DNA of 64,000 nt from Trileptium ribeirensis (taxonomy: Eukaryota > Nematoda > Enoplea > Enoplida > Thoracostomopsidae): the NCBI GenBank assembly GCA_030248225.1, contig JASANE010019391.1, forward strand, positions 18,657-82,656. The letters run 5' to 3'. Each line of letters begins with the position of its first letter. Position 1 is the stretch's first letter. Positions 23,601-32,959 of this stretch are shown piece after piece. The notes beneath the pieces are model-generated. The model was given only the letters and a program-made list of their open reading frames with translations. It was not told the origin of the DNA and did not search any database. The position numbers and the translations under genes are program-made.

Positions 23601-24078
23601 TTATTCCGCTCCACCTACTCCGCTCCCACACACGCCTCTAATGCCTTTAGGATTCGAAGCTACCCTAGAGGAGTATATCCCAGACGAATGGACTACACCC
23701 TACTCGACACCTCCTAGACCACCACCTACACAATCCGCCCCAGTCTATAGCCAGCCTCCCGTAGAACCAGCTCCAACCCGAAAACCCGTGCCTAAACCGC
23801 GACAGAAACCAGCTAAAACCCCCGCACCTGCTAGCGAACCCGTGTCTTCTGTAAGTTCTGAAGACACTTCACCCGAAACTGTGGAATCCCCAACACCGCC
23901 GCATCGATGGACAATCCCACCCTTACTCTCACCTCTCGCGGAACGAAAACCTAGGACCCCACCACACCAGTGGATAACCCCAGCTGCGGAACAGGAGACT
24001 GGTACCCCTCAGGTTTCTTTTTCGGTCGCTGGACCACTAGGAAACAAAACCAACAAGCAGAATGGGAATGGGCATTAG
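20638..24078 (+). CDS. pol: End of RNase H, Pro-rich linker, integrase and Pro-rich tail
   Basis: A 1146-codon frame. The first 30 codons finish RNase H. Then come about 220 residues of acidic and Pro/Ala-rich linker (20730-21330), which is unusual between RNase H and integrase. Integrase begins with an HHCC zinc domain (HEHD, GGHPG and CVLCQRS, about 21706-21843). It continues with the DDE core: Asp in MHRMFVDIL near 21905-21935, Asp in SDRGGCF near 22098-22120, Glu in NGEIERFNRTL near 22199-22230. A GPY/F-type C-terminal domain (WCGPYQI near 22630) follows. After 22790 about 430 residues are Pro/Ser/Thr-rich with PxxP stretches. It inserts the cDNA into the host genome. The frame closes at TAG 24076-24078, with coding continuing in the frame of 23970-25061. 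Confidence 0.92.
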   Translation: MSYSWNLVGFNIEYRPGKANANADGLSRDPRHDVYFSDSEDEAEFDAQDHTRMVAVAVKGQDRGKGKASAKPPRRLPTAGAWKRLTRQLMGLPPDAPVNLPPEYVRERFYRMFGGPAYDPLPDPTRFILGGDIDDPWPEVVEMPWKRSTAPGAPTEPAPAREPANDSAPGPSSAPDPFVRPTLPQEPPTAPTPPAPGATSESSTRATAGTPDPTRPRTLPTTSRKRYGGLPEVEEFDTLIRVAYACGPRVRLQRPEQVYDTGEHIYLPHFQQYEGRNLLNYIPYIQRRDKQFGPIWWYLHTPQPPVDEKAATALKLEAHHYRLCPDTAILYLHPIMPHDHRPKLCVPRLLIRQILKHEHDTLFGGHPGRDCLLSKLKQFYYWETMGKDVDEYVKRCVLCQRSRNLPQNVRAVLGENPLASAPMHRMFVDILDTRVLSRKGNRYVIAFIDQFTKLVIAAALPDQTAKSVARVFVEDVVCRYGAPEELVSDRGGCFVSEVMEALCARLHTFKRETLSYNPKANGEIERFNRTLLFLLRVALPENDHTTWDKVLPYCIMSYNSAVHSSTHYPPFMLMHGFQPRVPGGIETQTDWGRYPGAEAYRANVQRWLATIRDRAYRSMESAKKYRKRYYNRKIKVPDYRVNDHVWVYRYYTTPGLSRKLERRWCGPYQITKIMLPCICVKLPGQPNASDHVVHVNRTKPCYRQLSSFPDMADLLKAVPPAYIEAALQEPGEIILADKYFARELQAADPEAVDRLRQDIDGASDTASVEIGDPNLVYTQAQADIHRAAVEQLASQAPAQSSSGALQQNRLPICDPDRTPDTEWPAISQELATQDPAKLPYALDKPPGSFSPEYGQHTAPVTIREQGRSVRTEEPTRPLALPRSGNGRSLRPFNVTDLGLVELLASQDPDESSPRTPEQALSPTSAIEHAVQTSPLTPAQRRAAAATQTYRSPRSQRLITDTDKSPVPYRLHRESPELHELRYPKPRHVYSAPPTPLPHTPLMPLGFEATLEEYIPDEWTTPYSTPPRPPPTQSAPVYSQPPVEPAPTRKPVPKPRQKPAKTPAPASEPVSSVSSEDTSPETVESPTPPHRWTIPPLLSPLAERKPRTPPHQWITPAAEQETGTPQVSFSVAGPLGNKTNKQNGNGH

Positions 24079-25061
24079 AAGAAAGGAAGAGAATCAGAGA
24101 TGAAGAGGCCCGTGCACGAGGAGAACTTCAGGATGCAACTGAGTTAGCGGAATATTTAGCAGGACCTATCATACAGCACCCACCCTCGGAGGCCCAAACG
24201 GCCGCCGACGACATTGTAGCCGAATTTGTTGAAAGCTTGGCTAGGAGACGTGAGGACATGGAAAAGGACACGAAAGAGACACGTCGACCCACCGAATCTG
24301 CGGAGGGCGGCAAAGCCAAACGATCTCGAAAACGAGCCGTCCCCACGGCTAGCGAAACAACCTCAACCATAGGCGAATCAACCCGGGGTTCTTCTGTTCG
24401 GGGGAGGAAGAAGGCGCCGCCGCGCAGCGCATCCTCCGCCATAAAAGGAACTCTAGCTCGCCCCGCACGCGCCAAAGCTCAACCGCGCGTTACTTGGGAA
24501 GACTGGGAAGACGAAATACCCCTAACTCAACTTTTACCGGGACCTAGTCGAAGACCCCACTTCGAACTTGACCCTTCTACTGAGGAAAGCGAGGGATCTC
24601 CTGAGTTAGGACCTTTTGGTGAGAAAACCGAGGACCGGACTGAGCCTCCTGAACCCACTCGGCGCCAACCACACCGTCAGGCTAGGGACCGCCGCCGAGT
24701 GTATACGGACTATATACCACACGGACCTAAAGCTCAAGTGGTAATCCCACGCTTGATTCACAGAGAGCCTGCTCCCCGACCACCTGCCCCAGCTAGACAA
24801 ACCATACCTTTTGCTCCACCGACTAGACATCGTGACCTTGTCATGCTTATGAACCCTCCAGCCCGGAGTGCTCGTGCTCAGCACGACATGTTCGAACCTT
24901 TCCGAGACATCTTTGACGACCAGGAAATTGAAGACATGTTAGCCGCACATCTTGATTTGGAACCGGACGAGAACGACGGACGACGACAAGTACGACCTGA
25001 AGACCTTGGACTGGAGGTGGTTCGACCTCCAAGACAAGCACCTCGGGGAAGACAACTATAG
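23970..25061 (+). CDS. Charged, Pro/Arg-rich tail of the polyprotein
   Basis: The frame takes over from 20638-24078 near 24040-24060, presumably after a one-base indel. It begins with a highly charged helical stretch (EERKRIRDEEARAR), perhaps coiled coil, then turns Arg/Lys/Pro-rich with basic clusters such as KAKRSRKRA near 24310 that could serve nuclear import. The C-terminus is acidic. No recognised domain. It ends at TAG 25059-25061, about 75 bases before the ATG of the NADAR frame, so this may be the true end of the pol polyprotein. Confidence 0.55.
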   Translation: MDNPSCGTGDWYPSGFFFGRWTTRKQNQQAEWEWALEERKRIRDEEARARGELQDATELAEYLAGPIIQHPPSEAQTAADDIVAEFVESLARRREDMEKDTKETRRPTESAEGGKAKRSRKRAVPTASETTSTIGESTRGSSVRGRKKAPPRSASSAIKGTLARPARAKAQPRVTWEDWEDEIPLTQLLPGPSRRPHFELDPSTEESEGSPELGPFGEKTEDRTEPPEPTRRQPHRQARDRRRVYTDYIPHGPKAQVVIPRLIHREPAPRPPAPARQTIPFAPPTRHRDLVMLMNPPARSARAQHDMFEPFRDIFDDQEIEDMLAAHLDLEPDENDGRRQVRPEDLGLEVVRPPRQAPRGRQL

Positions 25062-25134
25062 CACTACCGACAGCCTAAACCATCGCCTCAAAAACTCGAG
25101 CTCCCGCGACCAACACCTTCAAGAACCGCCACTA

Positions 25135-25710
25135 ATGGCGATGAATATTATTGCAGGAAAATCCAACCGTCAAACCAACAAAATGGAACAAAACCCGTCG
25201 CCGCGTGTGCCATTTTACACCATCAACTACGCCGCTCCCATCGAAACAATTCTATCGAAAGGCACACGCTGGCCAGAACTATTAAATATGGCTCCGTTGG
25301 GTCAAACTGTCGAACAATACCCAATCGAATACTCCTCAACGGAGCAAGGCTATCAGCTCCTCGTCACCTATTTATTTGACGAGGATCAAGCCAGACAAGA
25401 TATCTCCGATCTCAAGTTGGGATCTCGAGACGTCAAATCTATCTCCCGGAGAAACAAAGCAAAGTTCCTCGATCCCGAAACAACGGAGCGCCTTCGCCCG
25501 GCCCTTGCGCACCTCATGCGAACGGTGCTCCTCGAAAAGTTCAAAATACCAAAATTCCAAAACGTCCTACTCGCCACTGGCCATGCCCAGTTGCTCGAGG
25601 CGAATCGCACCGACTCATTTTAGGGAATCGGTCTTGGACCGGAAGACATCGCCTTTAACCGACGTCCACGGCCATGTCACAACGTCATGGGCCGCCTCTT
25701 AGAAGAAATA
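25135..25710 (+). pseudogene. NADAR-family domain (YbiA-like N-glycosidase fold)
   Basis: NADAR proteins act on NAD-, ADP-ribose- or riboflavin-related N-glycosidic bonds; recent work reports removal of ADP-ribose from guanine in nucleic acid. I chose ATG 25135 (next ATG 25183); the frame is open upstream to 24952. Domain signs in order: a hydrophobic block with STEQGYQLL at about 25333-25359, whose Glu sits where the family has its catalytic-type Glu; a helical middle; LLEKFKIPKFQNVLLATG at about 25528-25581; LLEAN at about 25591-25605; DSF, then an in-phase TAG (25621-25623); GIGL, Asn and MGRLLEEIR at about 25624-25713. The stop falls where the family has an aromatic residue. The match is by pattern recognition without a search, but several blocks agree in order and spacing. 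Confidence 0.75.
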
Positions 25711-26301
25711 CGGACCTTTATCCGCCATGGAATTGCCAACTGGCCCAAACTCCTTGTTCTGGGCGACAATATGGCCGCACCGCTAGTGAAAATGGCCACT
25801 TCGAAGGGATGGTTCGCCATCGCTTGGCCCGGTGCTACCGTGCAGTTCCTGATCCGTCTGGCGACGTGCATCGCGACGCCTCAGACCGAGACTATCGTGA
25901 TACTTGGCGGATATAGGGCCGCCCTTCGGTCCAAACCATTCGAAGGTCGTCTCTTGGATACACCAAGCAAAGTCATGCGCCGTGTGCGCCGGCACATTTG
26001 CTCTTTCGATTACCTCCTAAACAATAACGCTCGAGCTATCATAGCCCCACCACCACCAACATGGGACGTTGGACAGGACGACGTGAACACATGGACCCAG
26101 GAATTTACTTAATTGTTTCAAGACATCAAACGCCAATTCCCCGACCGAGCACAGAAGTCCGCAATGCCACTCTACCCGCCGGAACTAATGGAAGTAGGAG
26201 CATGGGAAACGGGCCCCAGCGACAATCCACCCGCGGAGCCCCAAATCACAGAGCCATATATTGGCTTCCTTCGTAAGTGGGTGGAAACGCAAATCTCATA
26301 A
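25711..26301 (+). pseudogene. SGNH/GDSL-hydrolase-like domain with substituted active-site blocks
   Basis: Continues in phase after the NADAR domain. The order of blocks resembles SGNH hydrolases: LLVLGDN at about 25750-25770 (block I, Asn in place of the catalytic Ser), WPGAT at about 25822-25836 (Gly block), a beta-strand TIVILGG at about 25888-25908 (block III, without the usual Asn-Asp), and AIIAPPPP at about 26035-26058 resembling the Pro-rich strand seen late in this fold. TAA at 26110-26112 interrupts it, and the same frame resumes to TAA 26299-26301. If the fold is right, the domain would be non-catalytic or use other residues. It could also be an unrelated alpha/beta domain. Confidence 0.35.
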
Positions 26302-26915
26302 AAGGGAGTGGAAATGAAAAAGAATACAGGACAGTGATACAAAGACTATGAACCTAGGACTGTACTGTGTATATTTATAATAATCTGGTGTATATAACCA
26401 TTCATGTCATTATAGTGTCGTGTGCCTATCAATGTATGTATGTGAAAAAAGGGGGGGCGAGATTTCGGCCATGAAAGCACCCCGAATAAACCTCTCAAAC
26501 CCAGGTAAAAAGTCATTTTTCCCCTTAAAATATAGGAGGAGGACTTAGGGTCGTAAGGACTCTGGGACCACAGGGTCGTAAGGACTCTGGGATCACCACA
26601 GCATTAAAGCACAGCCAGCATCCGTCACAAAAATAAATTACCGAATCAATAAAATAAACAAAAGCAACAATCGTTCGTGTAACACCTAGTGATACACTGT
26701 CGGTATATACCGATTAATTTATTCTGGGGTCTTTTTCTTCTTTTCCTTTCTTGGGTACTCTGGTATTAGTCATTCTGCGCCTTCTTTTTGACAAGGGAAC
26801 CCGGCAGGGATCCCGATGTAAGAGAGAGAACGGTGACAATCTAACGGACACACACAGCCATTATTCTAAACCCGTATATCTAAGTCCGAAAATTCCCATT
26901 TGAAAATATAAGAGA
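26302..26915 (+). other. 3' untranslated region of the retroelement
   Basis: Non-coding DNA between the last open frame and the right LTR. It holds a purine tract aaaaaagggggggcgag at about 26444-26461 and a 26-bp near-perfect tandem pair (gggtcgtaaggactctggga, about 26548-26595). The bases touching the right LTR (gaaaatataagaga) are purine-rich but not a classic polypurine tract, so plus-strand priming may use an atypical site or the distant G-tract. Confidence 0.6.
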
Positions 26916-27059
26916 TGTAACAGGGCCGCTTCGGCCCTGTCACGACCACTTCAAGGCGTTCGCACTCAAAATTGTAACGGGATGCGTCGGCACGCGGCTG
27001 GTTGTACATACAAAGGTCGCATTATGTCGGTTAACCATTTTGTATAAAATATCGCTTAT

Positions 27060-27520
27060 CATAATGTAACATTTTGTGTAAGAAAACATCGATCATATTG
27101 ATGAACCATCTTGTATAAAAATGTTATTATATTACTTAACCGTTTTGTATAAAATGTCGCTTATATTATTTAACCGTTTTGTATAAAATGTCGCTTACAT
27201 TACTTAACCGTTTTGTATAAAATGTCGCTTACATTACTTAACCGTTTTGTATAAAATGTCGCTTACATTACTTAACCGTTTTGTATAAAATGTCGCTTAC
27301 GTCATTTAACCGTTTTGTATAAAATGTCGCTTACATTACTTAACCGTTTTGTATAAAATGTCGCTTACATTTCTTAACCGTTTTGTATAAAATGCCGCTT
27401 ACATTTTAATTACATTTCTTAACCGTTTTGTATAAAATGCCGCTTACATTTTAACCGTTTTGTATCGAATGTCGCCTACATTACTCAACCATTTTGTGTA
27501 ACGTGTCGTTTATAAAATGT
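27060..27520 (+). repeat. 34-bp minisatellite inside the right LTR
   Basis: About 11 to 12 units of the form ttaaccgttttgtataaaa followed by tgtcgcttacattac. Central units are nearly identical and outer ones degenerate. The left LTR has only one unit at the matching place (about 3700-3728), so the array arose by local expansion there or collapsed in the left copy. Confidence 0.92.
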
Positions 27521-28588
27521 TGCTTATGTTACCTGTCTTGTAGCATGCCGTGTACTTTTGTAGCAATTCATGACTTTGTTGGGGACGAGTGTTACAATTA
27601 GGAAGAGGATGAGGAGATGAGCCGCCTCGACCGACTTGTAAGACCGAAAATAGCGCCTTACGTCGACGGAAGTTGGAAAACAGTCGAACGCCCAACGTGT
27701 AGGCATCATGTGTTATAGGATTGACGGTCGCAACCGGCCGGGAATAGGAGGCCCCTGGCTGCACATTCGAGGAAGCACGTTTATTAGGACCGAAACCAAA
27801 AATATTAGATTTACTTGGTTTTAGCAATATCCTAGGTAATGGTTACAGCAAATAACAAGTAAAACTAAGCGGAATCACACTTTTGGTGGTCTTCGTAAGC
27901 ATGCGGAACGACGGACGCCGGGTTAATTCGAAGGCCCGCCACCGTCTACGGTGCCGTGATCCGGAACTTAACCACAACAGACGGGTAGAACACGTTGGGG
28001 AACTTCCTAAACCGCTCCGGACAACGCCAGAACTTCGCTTGTGATACGTAGAGACAATCGCTACTTACGCTAAGTAGGATTGTCACCGTGGAACCCGGAC
28101 TATCACTTTCCATGCAGTTAGGACATATTATATATAAAGTATGTATATGTGTCTATTTATGTGTGTGCCCTGTGGACAACTTATTAGGCAAAACCGCCTT
28201 GTTTCTGTAGCTTATTGCAGTATGCAACCGATACAAGACCCCACTTTCCGACATTCCCGTCGCCATACCCCGCGTCGGAACCGGCGCATGCGACCCCTCG
28301 TTTATTCATCGTAACCAGCGGAATCCAACAATACGCGCCGAACCTCCGTCCGAGTCCCCGTTGACCCGCTGTAGTCACTCAAGGATGCCTAGAAAGCTGT
28401 TGTCAACTGCTGATGGGCACCGATAATTCGAGATTTTTTCGCTCTACTCTAAAATGGGCGAACCGCCCCTCATTGGATTCGTCTCGATGAGACATTTCCA
28501 AAAATACCCGGCGGGTCTCGATCCGCCGCCCCGTTAACCCGCACGACCAACAAACGCGCCCCCCACTGTAGCCATCACTCTCTCTAAT

Positions 28589-29062
28589 GCGCGACTAAAC
28601 TTAAAATGACCCCGGCAACCATCCTATTTTGTATTTTTGTATAAAATTTGCTAAGGAACGCTTTTTGGCGATTGGAATTCGACGTAAAGCTGTTCGCGAA
28701 CACAGCCCTCGCGATTGAAATCTATCCATTTTGTGTTCGCTAAAATTGAAGTAAAATTACCCGAATGTTTGAGAACGAAAATTTGTCGATTTGATTGTGA
28801 CGTCACTTTTGCATTAAATTTGTTCGCGAACACTGTATAATCCAAATTTAAATGATAATACATTAGGGAACAGAATTTCTGCAAACCTAAATCGCCAAAA
28901 TTCTGTTCCATAATTTCTGGCACTTGATTTGGTTTTGCCAATTTTCGGTTAGCGAAAAACCGAATGAAATTAAGCCTGTTTTCCGTAACAACGGTTTGCG
29001 ATTCGATATCGGTAATGACAGAATAGGATGGTTGGCGGGGTCACCTTAAGTTTACTCACGCA
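28589..29062. mobile_element. 474-bp MITE inserted in the right LTR
   Basis: Absent from the matching point of the left LTR (about 4648), which gives the empty site. Imperfect 39-bp terminal inverted repeats start gcgcgactaaacttaaaatg (28589) and, on the other strand, gcgtgagtaaacttaaggtg (from 29061). taat flanks both sides (28585-28588, 29063-29066), probably the target duplication. The interior repeats ttcgcgaacac twice and has no credible gene. Another end of the same family occurs alone at 34938. Confidence 0.85.
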
Positions 29063-29586
29063 TAATCGCCGCGATTTTAGTACCGTTTTTACTCCTGTCG
29101 CCCCAGTAGCGATATCACCCCTCATTTAAATCGTCGTTAGACGGTGAGTCCAACGATACCCGGCGGGCGTCGCCCCGCCCAACCGTTAACGCAGGAGAGC
29201 CCGCTAAAGCTCCCCATACTAATACACAGCCGAACCCATAAGTGGGTTCCGACCCGTTACTAAGTATACCCCCTTTGTGTTTGGTATCAATCAACCCCGT
29301 TTTCCGTCCTGGGACCGAATCTGACCCCAGCCCCTCGAAATTCCCTCTGGATTCCCCTTGTCCCGCTACACTTCCCACGCCCTCCTCGTGTCCTCGCTGT
29401 CCTTTTCGCTTTTGTCCTCGTTCTCTCTCTAACCGACGTTTCTGGTCGGTTTTCCTTTTGTCGTCTTGATGTTGTTGTGTCGGACGTGCTGTGTGTGTGT
29501 TTATTCTGAGCGACCTTTCTGTCGCTCAGGACGCCATTATGTCTAGTGTGTGCGCGCTGTGTGTATTTGTATGTGTGTAGGTATGT

Positions 29587-29589
<3 letters not shown>

Positions 29590-29632
<43 letters not shown>
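29590..29632. repeat. Interrupted (TA)n microsatellite
   Basis: Right-LTR counterpart of the tract at 5173-5240, shorter and broken by one tg. Confidence 0.9.
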
Positions 29633-32273
29633 GGATATCGATATGTATAAGGACACGACATAAGGATGGACAGACACGGACACGACACACAAAATTCGTT
29701 AAAATTCAGAGTTTCACGGACGGACAAAACACGAACGGATAGGACGAACGGGGGGCGACTTTAGGGCCCTCCCGCGGACTCTAGGGGCCCTGGAACAGGG
29801 TGCTTGACAAATTAGAAATATGTAAGGACTTACCCCGTCTCTGGTCTTGAGACGGGCACGCTCCCGCCGGTGGTTCCCCCCGGCGCGACTTTAAAGCATA
29901 CATACTCGTCTGAAAATTGGAAATTAGCTTGATTTTTCTTGACGTTCTAAGGTGTCCCTCGCGAGTTGGGGTCACTTCTCAAATTCAATTTAGCTTAATT
30001 AGGAGGGCGGTAAGTCTAAGATCACAAAGGCCGAGTCGATGTTTGCCTACTGGGATGGGCTGGTAAAGGAGACAGTCCAAAATTCGAGCAGATTGTCACG
30101 CTAATTGGGGCTGAAGAAGGAAATTGCGTGACCCAAAAGTATTTGTAATAGTTTAAGTTAAGCTGGGACCGGAAACAGTGCAAATTTTGTTAGTTTAGGA
30201 TCTGATTTCGCTGGACATCCGGCGATAAGGACGGGAAATAGGGACTTCAAAATTTGCTTTTCTTGGGAAAATTTGGACAAAAGTCACAGATGGTCAGCTT
30301 CCGAGTACTCGGAAGATTCAAACTTAAAGTCGGCAAATTTAATTGAAGCCGACTCTCCTTAAGGACATCGACGGTTTACGGTAGCCGTCAAGATTCTATT
30401 TTCCGGAAGTGTCCCCAATTGGCCACTGAACTAAAACCCAAGAAAAAGGGGCGTTGCCCGACCAACAACGATTTAACGGCGACAAAATCGCCATCGTAAC
30501 ATACAGGCAGAAATTTCGAGGTTACGACCGACGCGTCGAATCTTGGAATCAGTTTGACTTCGGCAGCGCGGAGTTCGGTCGACTTTACTGACCGGCTCCG
30601 ACGCGTGACTTTTCAGTGTTAATTGTTCTCTGTTTTCAACTGCTCGGTGGCTTTATTTTTCTTCGCTTTTCGCTTCGTTCGCTGGATCGGTCGTGAAGGA
30701 TTTCCGCGCAGGTATATACCTCGCTAAGGGGGTTCAGCTGGTGCTGCCCCGAGGATCGACATCTGTAAGTGTGAGAGAGGATCGGTGTTTGCAGGGGTTT
30801 AGTTTCCCTGCTGAGCGAACTGTAACAGGCCGTTCGTATAGGTACCCCGTGAACGTAGCGTGTCCCCTTCGCATAAACAGACTCAACACCTTTTGAGCTC
30901 AACCCGCGGTTCCCCGACGAAATGCTACACACAGCCCCAACTGGAATAAACACTCAGGACCGAATTCCGAGGTGAGAGCGCGAGGCGACTTAGGGCACGT
31001 AGGTACCGAGCAGGAGGAAAGCCAGTCAGCCGAGTCGAAGTCAGTCTGATTCCCCGTGGTCATTGGTAAGGCACACCGAAATGGACGCCTTTCGTCCAGG
31101 TTTTACATGATCTGCGGTCTTGAGTTAGGGCTCTCGAATATTCCTGAGCTGACCACGGTCAAAAGTTCTTAAACTTGCATATTATTGACATAGGGACTTA
31201 CTTCACGGCTTGTTGTTTTGGTTTACAAATTTTTAGTTTAGTGGAACGTTCAATGCCCATGCCGTGTTTGGGTTTGGACAGAAACACAGATTAGGGACGA
31301 AGCACTAGCGCCCGTCGGGTTTTAGGAAACCCTTAAAATTTCGTTATGTTCTCGAGTTAAGAAAATTTGGGACTACAAAAGACAAATCAATTTCTAGGCG
31401 CACTGACTTGAGCCTAAGGTTTTATGGAATATTGTCGAGGAATCGTCTCGGCGTAGTTGTTTAAACCTGATTCTGAAGCAAATAAATAGTCGTAGGCACG
31501 GTCGTTCGATACCGAGACGATAGGGAGTTTTTTCTTTTCTGGTTTGTCCGCATGGACGAGCAGACCCTGTTCGCTATGGCTTGTGTGCGAGAATGTCGCA
31601 AGCCCTGACGAGCATGGCCTTCTATCTAACTTGTTTGGCGTTTTACCGGAACAAAGGAGTAATATCTAAAGAACACAGTCGAAAATTTACCCCGTCCCCA
31701 GCGATAATTTGAAAAGCTCAATAGGGATTTTTCGAATACTATCTCCGCAATAGAATTTATTGAAAAGCGCAGGCCACGCCATCGATAATCCGACATTAAA
31801 CACTCAGGGCTTGTCGGAACCCTGTGGGGGCCACATAGGTCAATGCTCTAACACGGAGCATACTGCGATTTTAAGCCGGTAACTCAGCTTGAGTTTCAAA
31901 TTTTCTAGGGACACCTTTACATTTCGTTTCCATACCTATCTCACTAAAACTAGAACCAAACAACTTCCGATGAGTCTAAGACAGGGAATAGTGGCTAGGC
32001 TCCATGACCTGCGAGCAGGTGTCGGTGCTAGCCTCCCTGGGGGACCTCAGAAATCATACCCGATACTAGACACGTGCGCAACCTTTCGGGCGGGGTCCGA
32101 ACACACCCCGTGAAGCGCGCCTGCGGCCCGCTAAGCTGCGTAGCTTCTTGGGTCTGACCAAGAATAGGTTAAAAATTTGTATTCACGGTCCACCCTCGAG
32201 GTTACGATAGCCGGGGTCGTATGGGCATGGTGTTAGGAAGTTGCGCCATGCAGCTGCGTCACCGGTTATTACA

Positions 32274-32277
32274 CAAT
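32274..32277. repeat. Right target-site duplication CAAT
   Basis: caat directly follows the right LTR end and matches 3582-3585. Confidence 0.8.
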
Positions 32278-32949
32278 CACATACATAACTGTCTATGTTT
32301 GAAATACAGGACGACTCAATAACGCTATATCTGCTCGCGTATCAAATGCTATATTGTCGGCTATCATGTCTGAAGTGTGTAAATTTTAGATAGCAACATA
32401 TAGGTACGCCCTACATTTATATAAACAGACAATTTTTATTTCGACCAGTCCTTTTGTTCTTCACTGTTGGTTCGAGCTCACAAATGCTTTGCAATCAAAT
32501 CAAAATATTGCCCATGTTTGTCGAGCTTTCACATTTAGGTGAGAAGTCCGCTCGAACCCGAGCCAAGGCGGCACCAATTCTTTGGAGCCGAGCCGACGAT
32601 GTCTCGCGCCGAAACACGGCGTATATTTGGACAATTTTACCCGTCCAGCAACTGTACGGAAGAACACTGTTACTGTGGAAAGTCTGTCTATCCCTCCTGA
32701 AGCTATCGATGACAAAAGACCGCAAAGTTACTTGTTTTAATAATTTCCTCATATTTTAGCAAAATATAGTAAATGAGCCCAAAATTAAATTTTCGGACAG
32801 GGACAACCACAATTTTAAGTGATCGTATTATGGCCGGAAGGAAATGCATTTCATTACAGGATTTCTTGAGAATTCTTATTAGATATTATTCAAAACAGTG
32901 CTAAAATTCCTTGTCTGTAGGTATACATATGACAACGCAATGCGGAGCC
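32278..32949. other. Spacer between retroelement and piggyBac element
   Basis: AT-rich, with overlapping open frames of about 70-100 codons on both strands near 32454-32759. These have no recognisable motif and look like chance frames. Nothing else seen. Confidence 0.5.
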
Positions 32950-32959
32950 AAAGTACCAA

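Larger units (their letters stand above)
3586..32273 (+). mobile_element. Giant Ty3/gypsy-class LTR retrotransposon with envelope-like, NADAR and SGNH-like modules
   Basis: About 28.7 kb, bounded by two long LTRs and a CAAT target duplication. The order inside, all on the plus strand, is Gag (retrotransposon capsid and zinc knuckle), acidic unknown region, envelope-like glycoprotein, aspartic protease, reverse transcriptase, RNase H, integrase, Pro-rich and charged tail, NADAR domain, SGNH-like domain. RT-RH-IN order and motif spellings place it in Ty3/gypsy. Breaks: in-frame stops at 12133, 13126, 25621 and 26110; frame changes near 13640, 15780, 19755, 20655, 24050 and possibly 25030. The element is markedly more GC-rich than its flanks. 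The LTRs have diverged mainly by indels, so it is not a brand-new insertion. Length and LTR size resemble planarian Burro elements; that comparison is from memory and untested. Confidence 0.95.
26916..32273 (+). repeat. Right (3') LTR, 5.4 kb
   Basis: Matches 3586-9487, with the same TGTAA start and TTACA end. Differences from the left copy: an expanded 34-bp minisatellite (27060-27520), an inserted 474-bp MITE (28589-29062), a shorter TA tract (29590-29632), and loss of about 1.6 kb at 31497-31505, where the left copy has 7110-8725. The remaining sequence differs by scattered substitutions and small indels. Confidence 0.95.

Noticed and set aside
26444..26461. Calling the A6G7 tract the polypurine tract
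   Set aside because: It lies about 460 bases before the right LTR, too far from the usual adjacent position; noted only as a possibility.
27060..27520. CRISPR-like array of 34-bp repeats
   Set aside because: Units are directly adjacent without distinct spacers, inside a eukaryotic LTR; it is a minisatellite.
28651..28941. 96-codon minus-strand frame in the MITE
   Set aside because: No transposase or other motif, and it spans the element's internal repeats; probably chance.
32454..32759. 101-codon plus frame between LTR and piggyBac
   Set aside because: Overlapped by frames on the other strand, with no motif or splice context.
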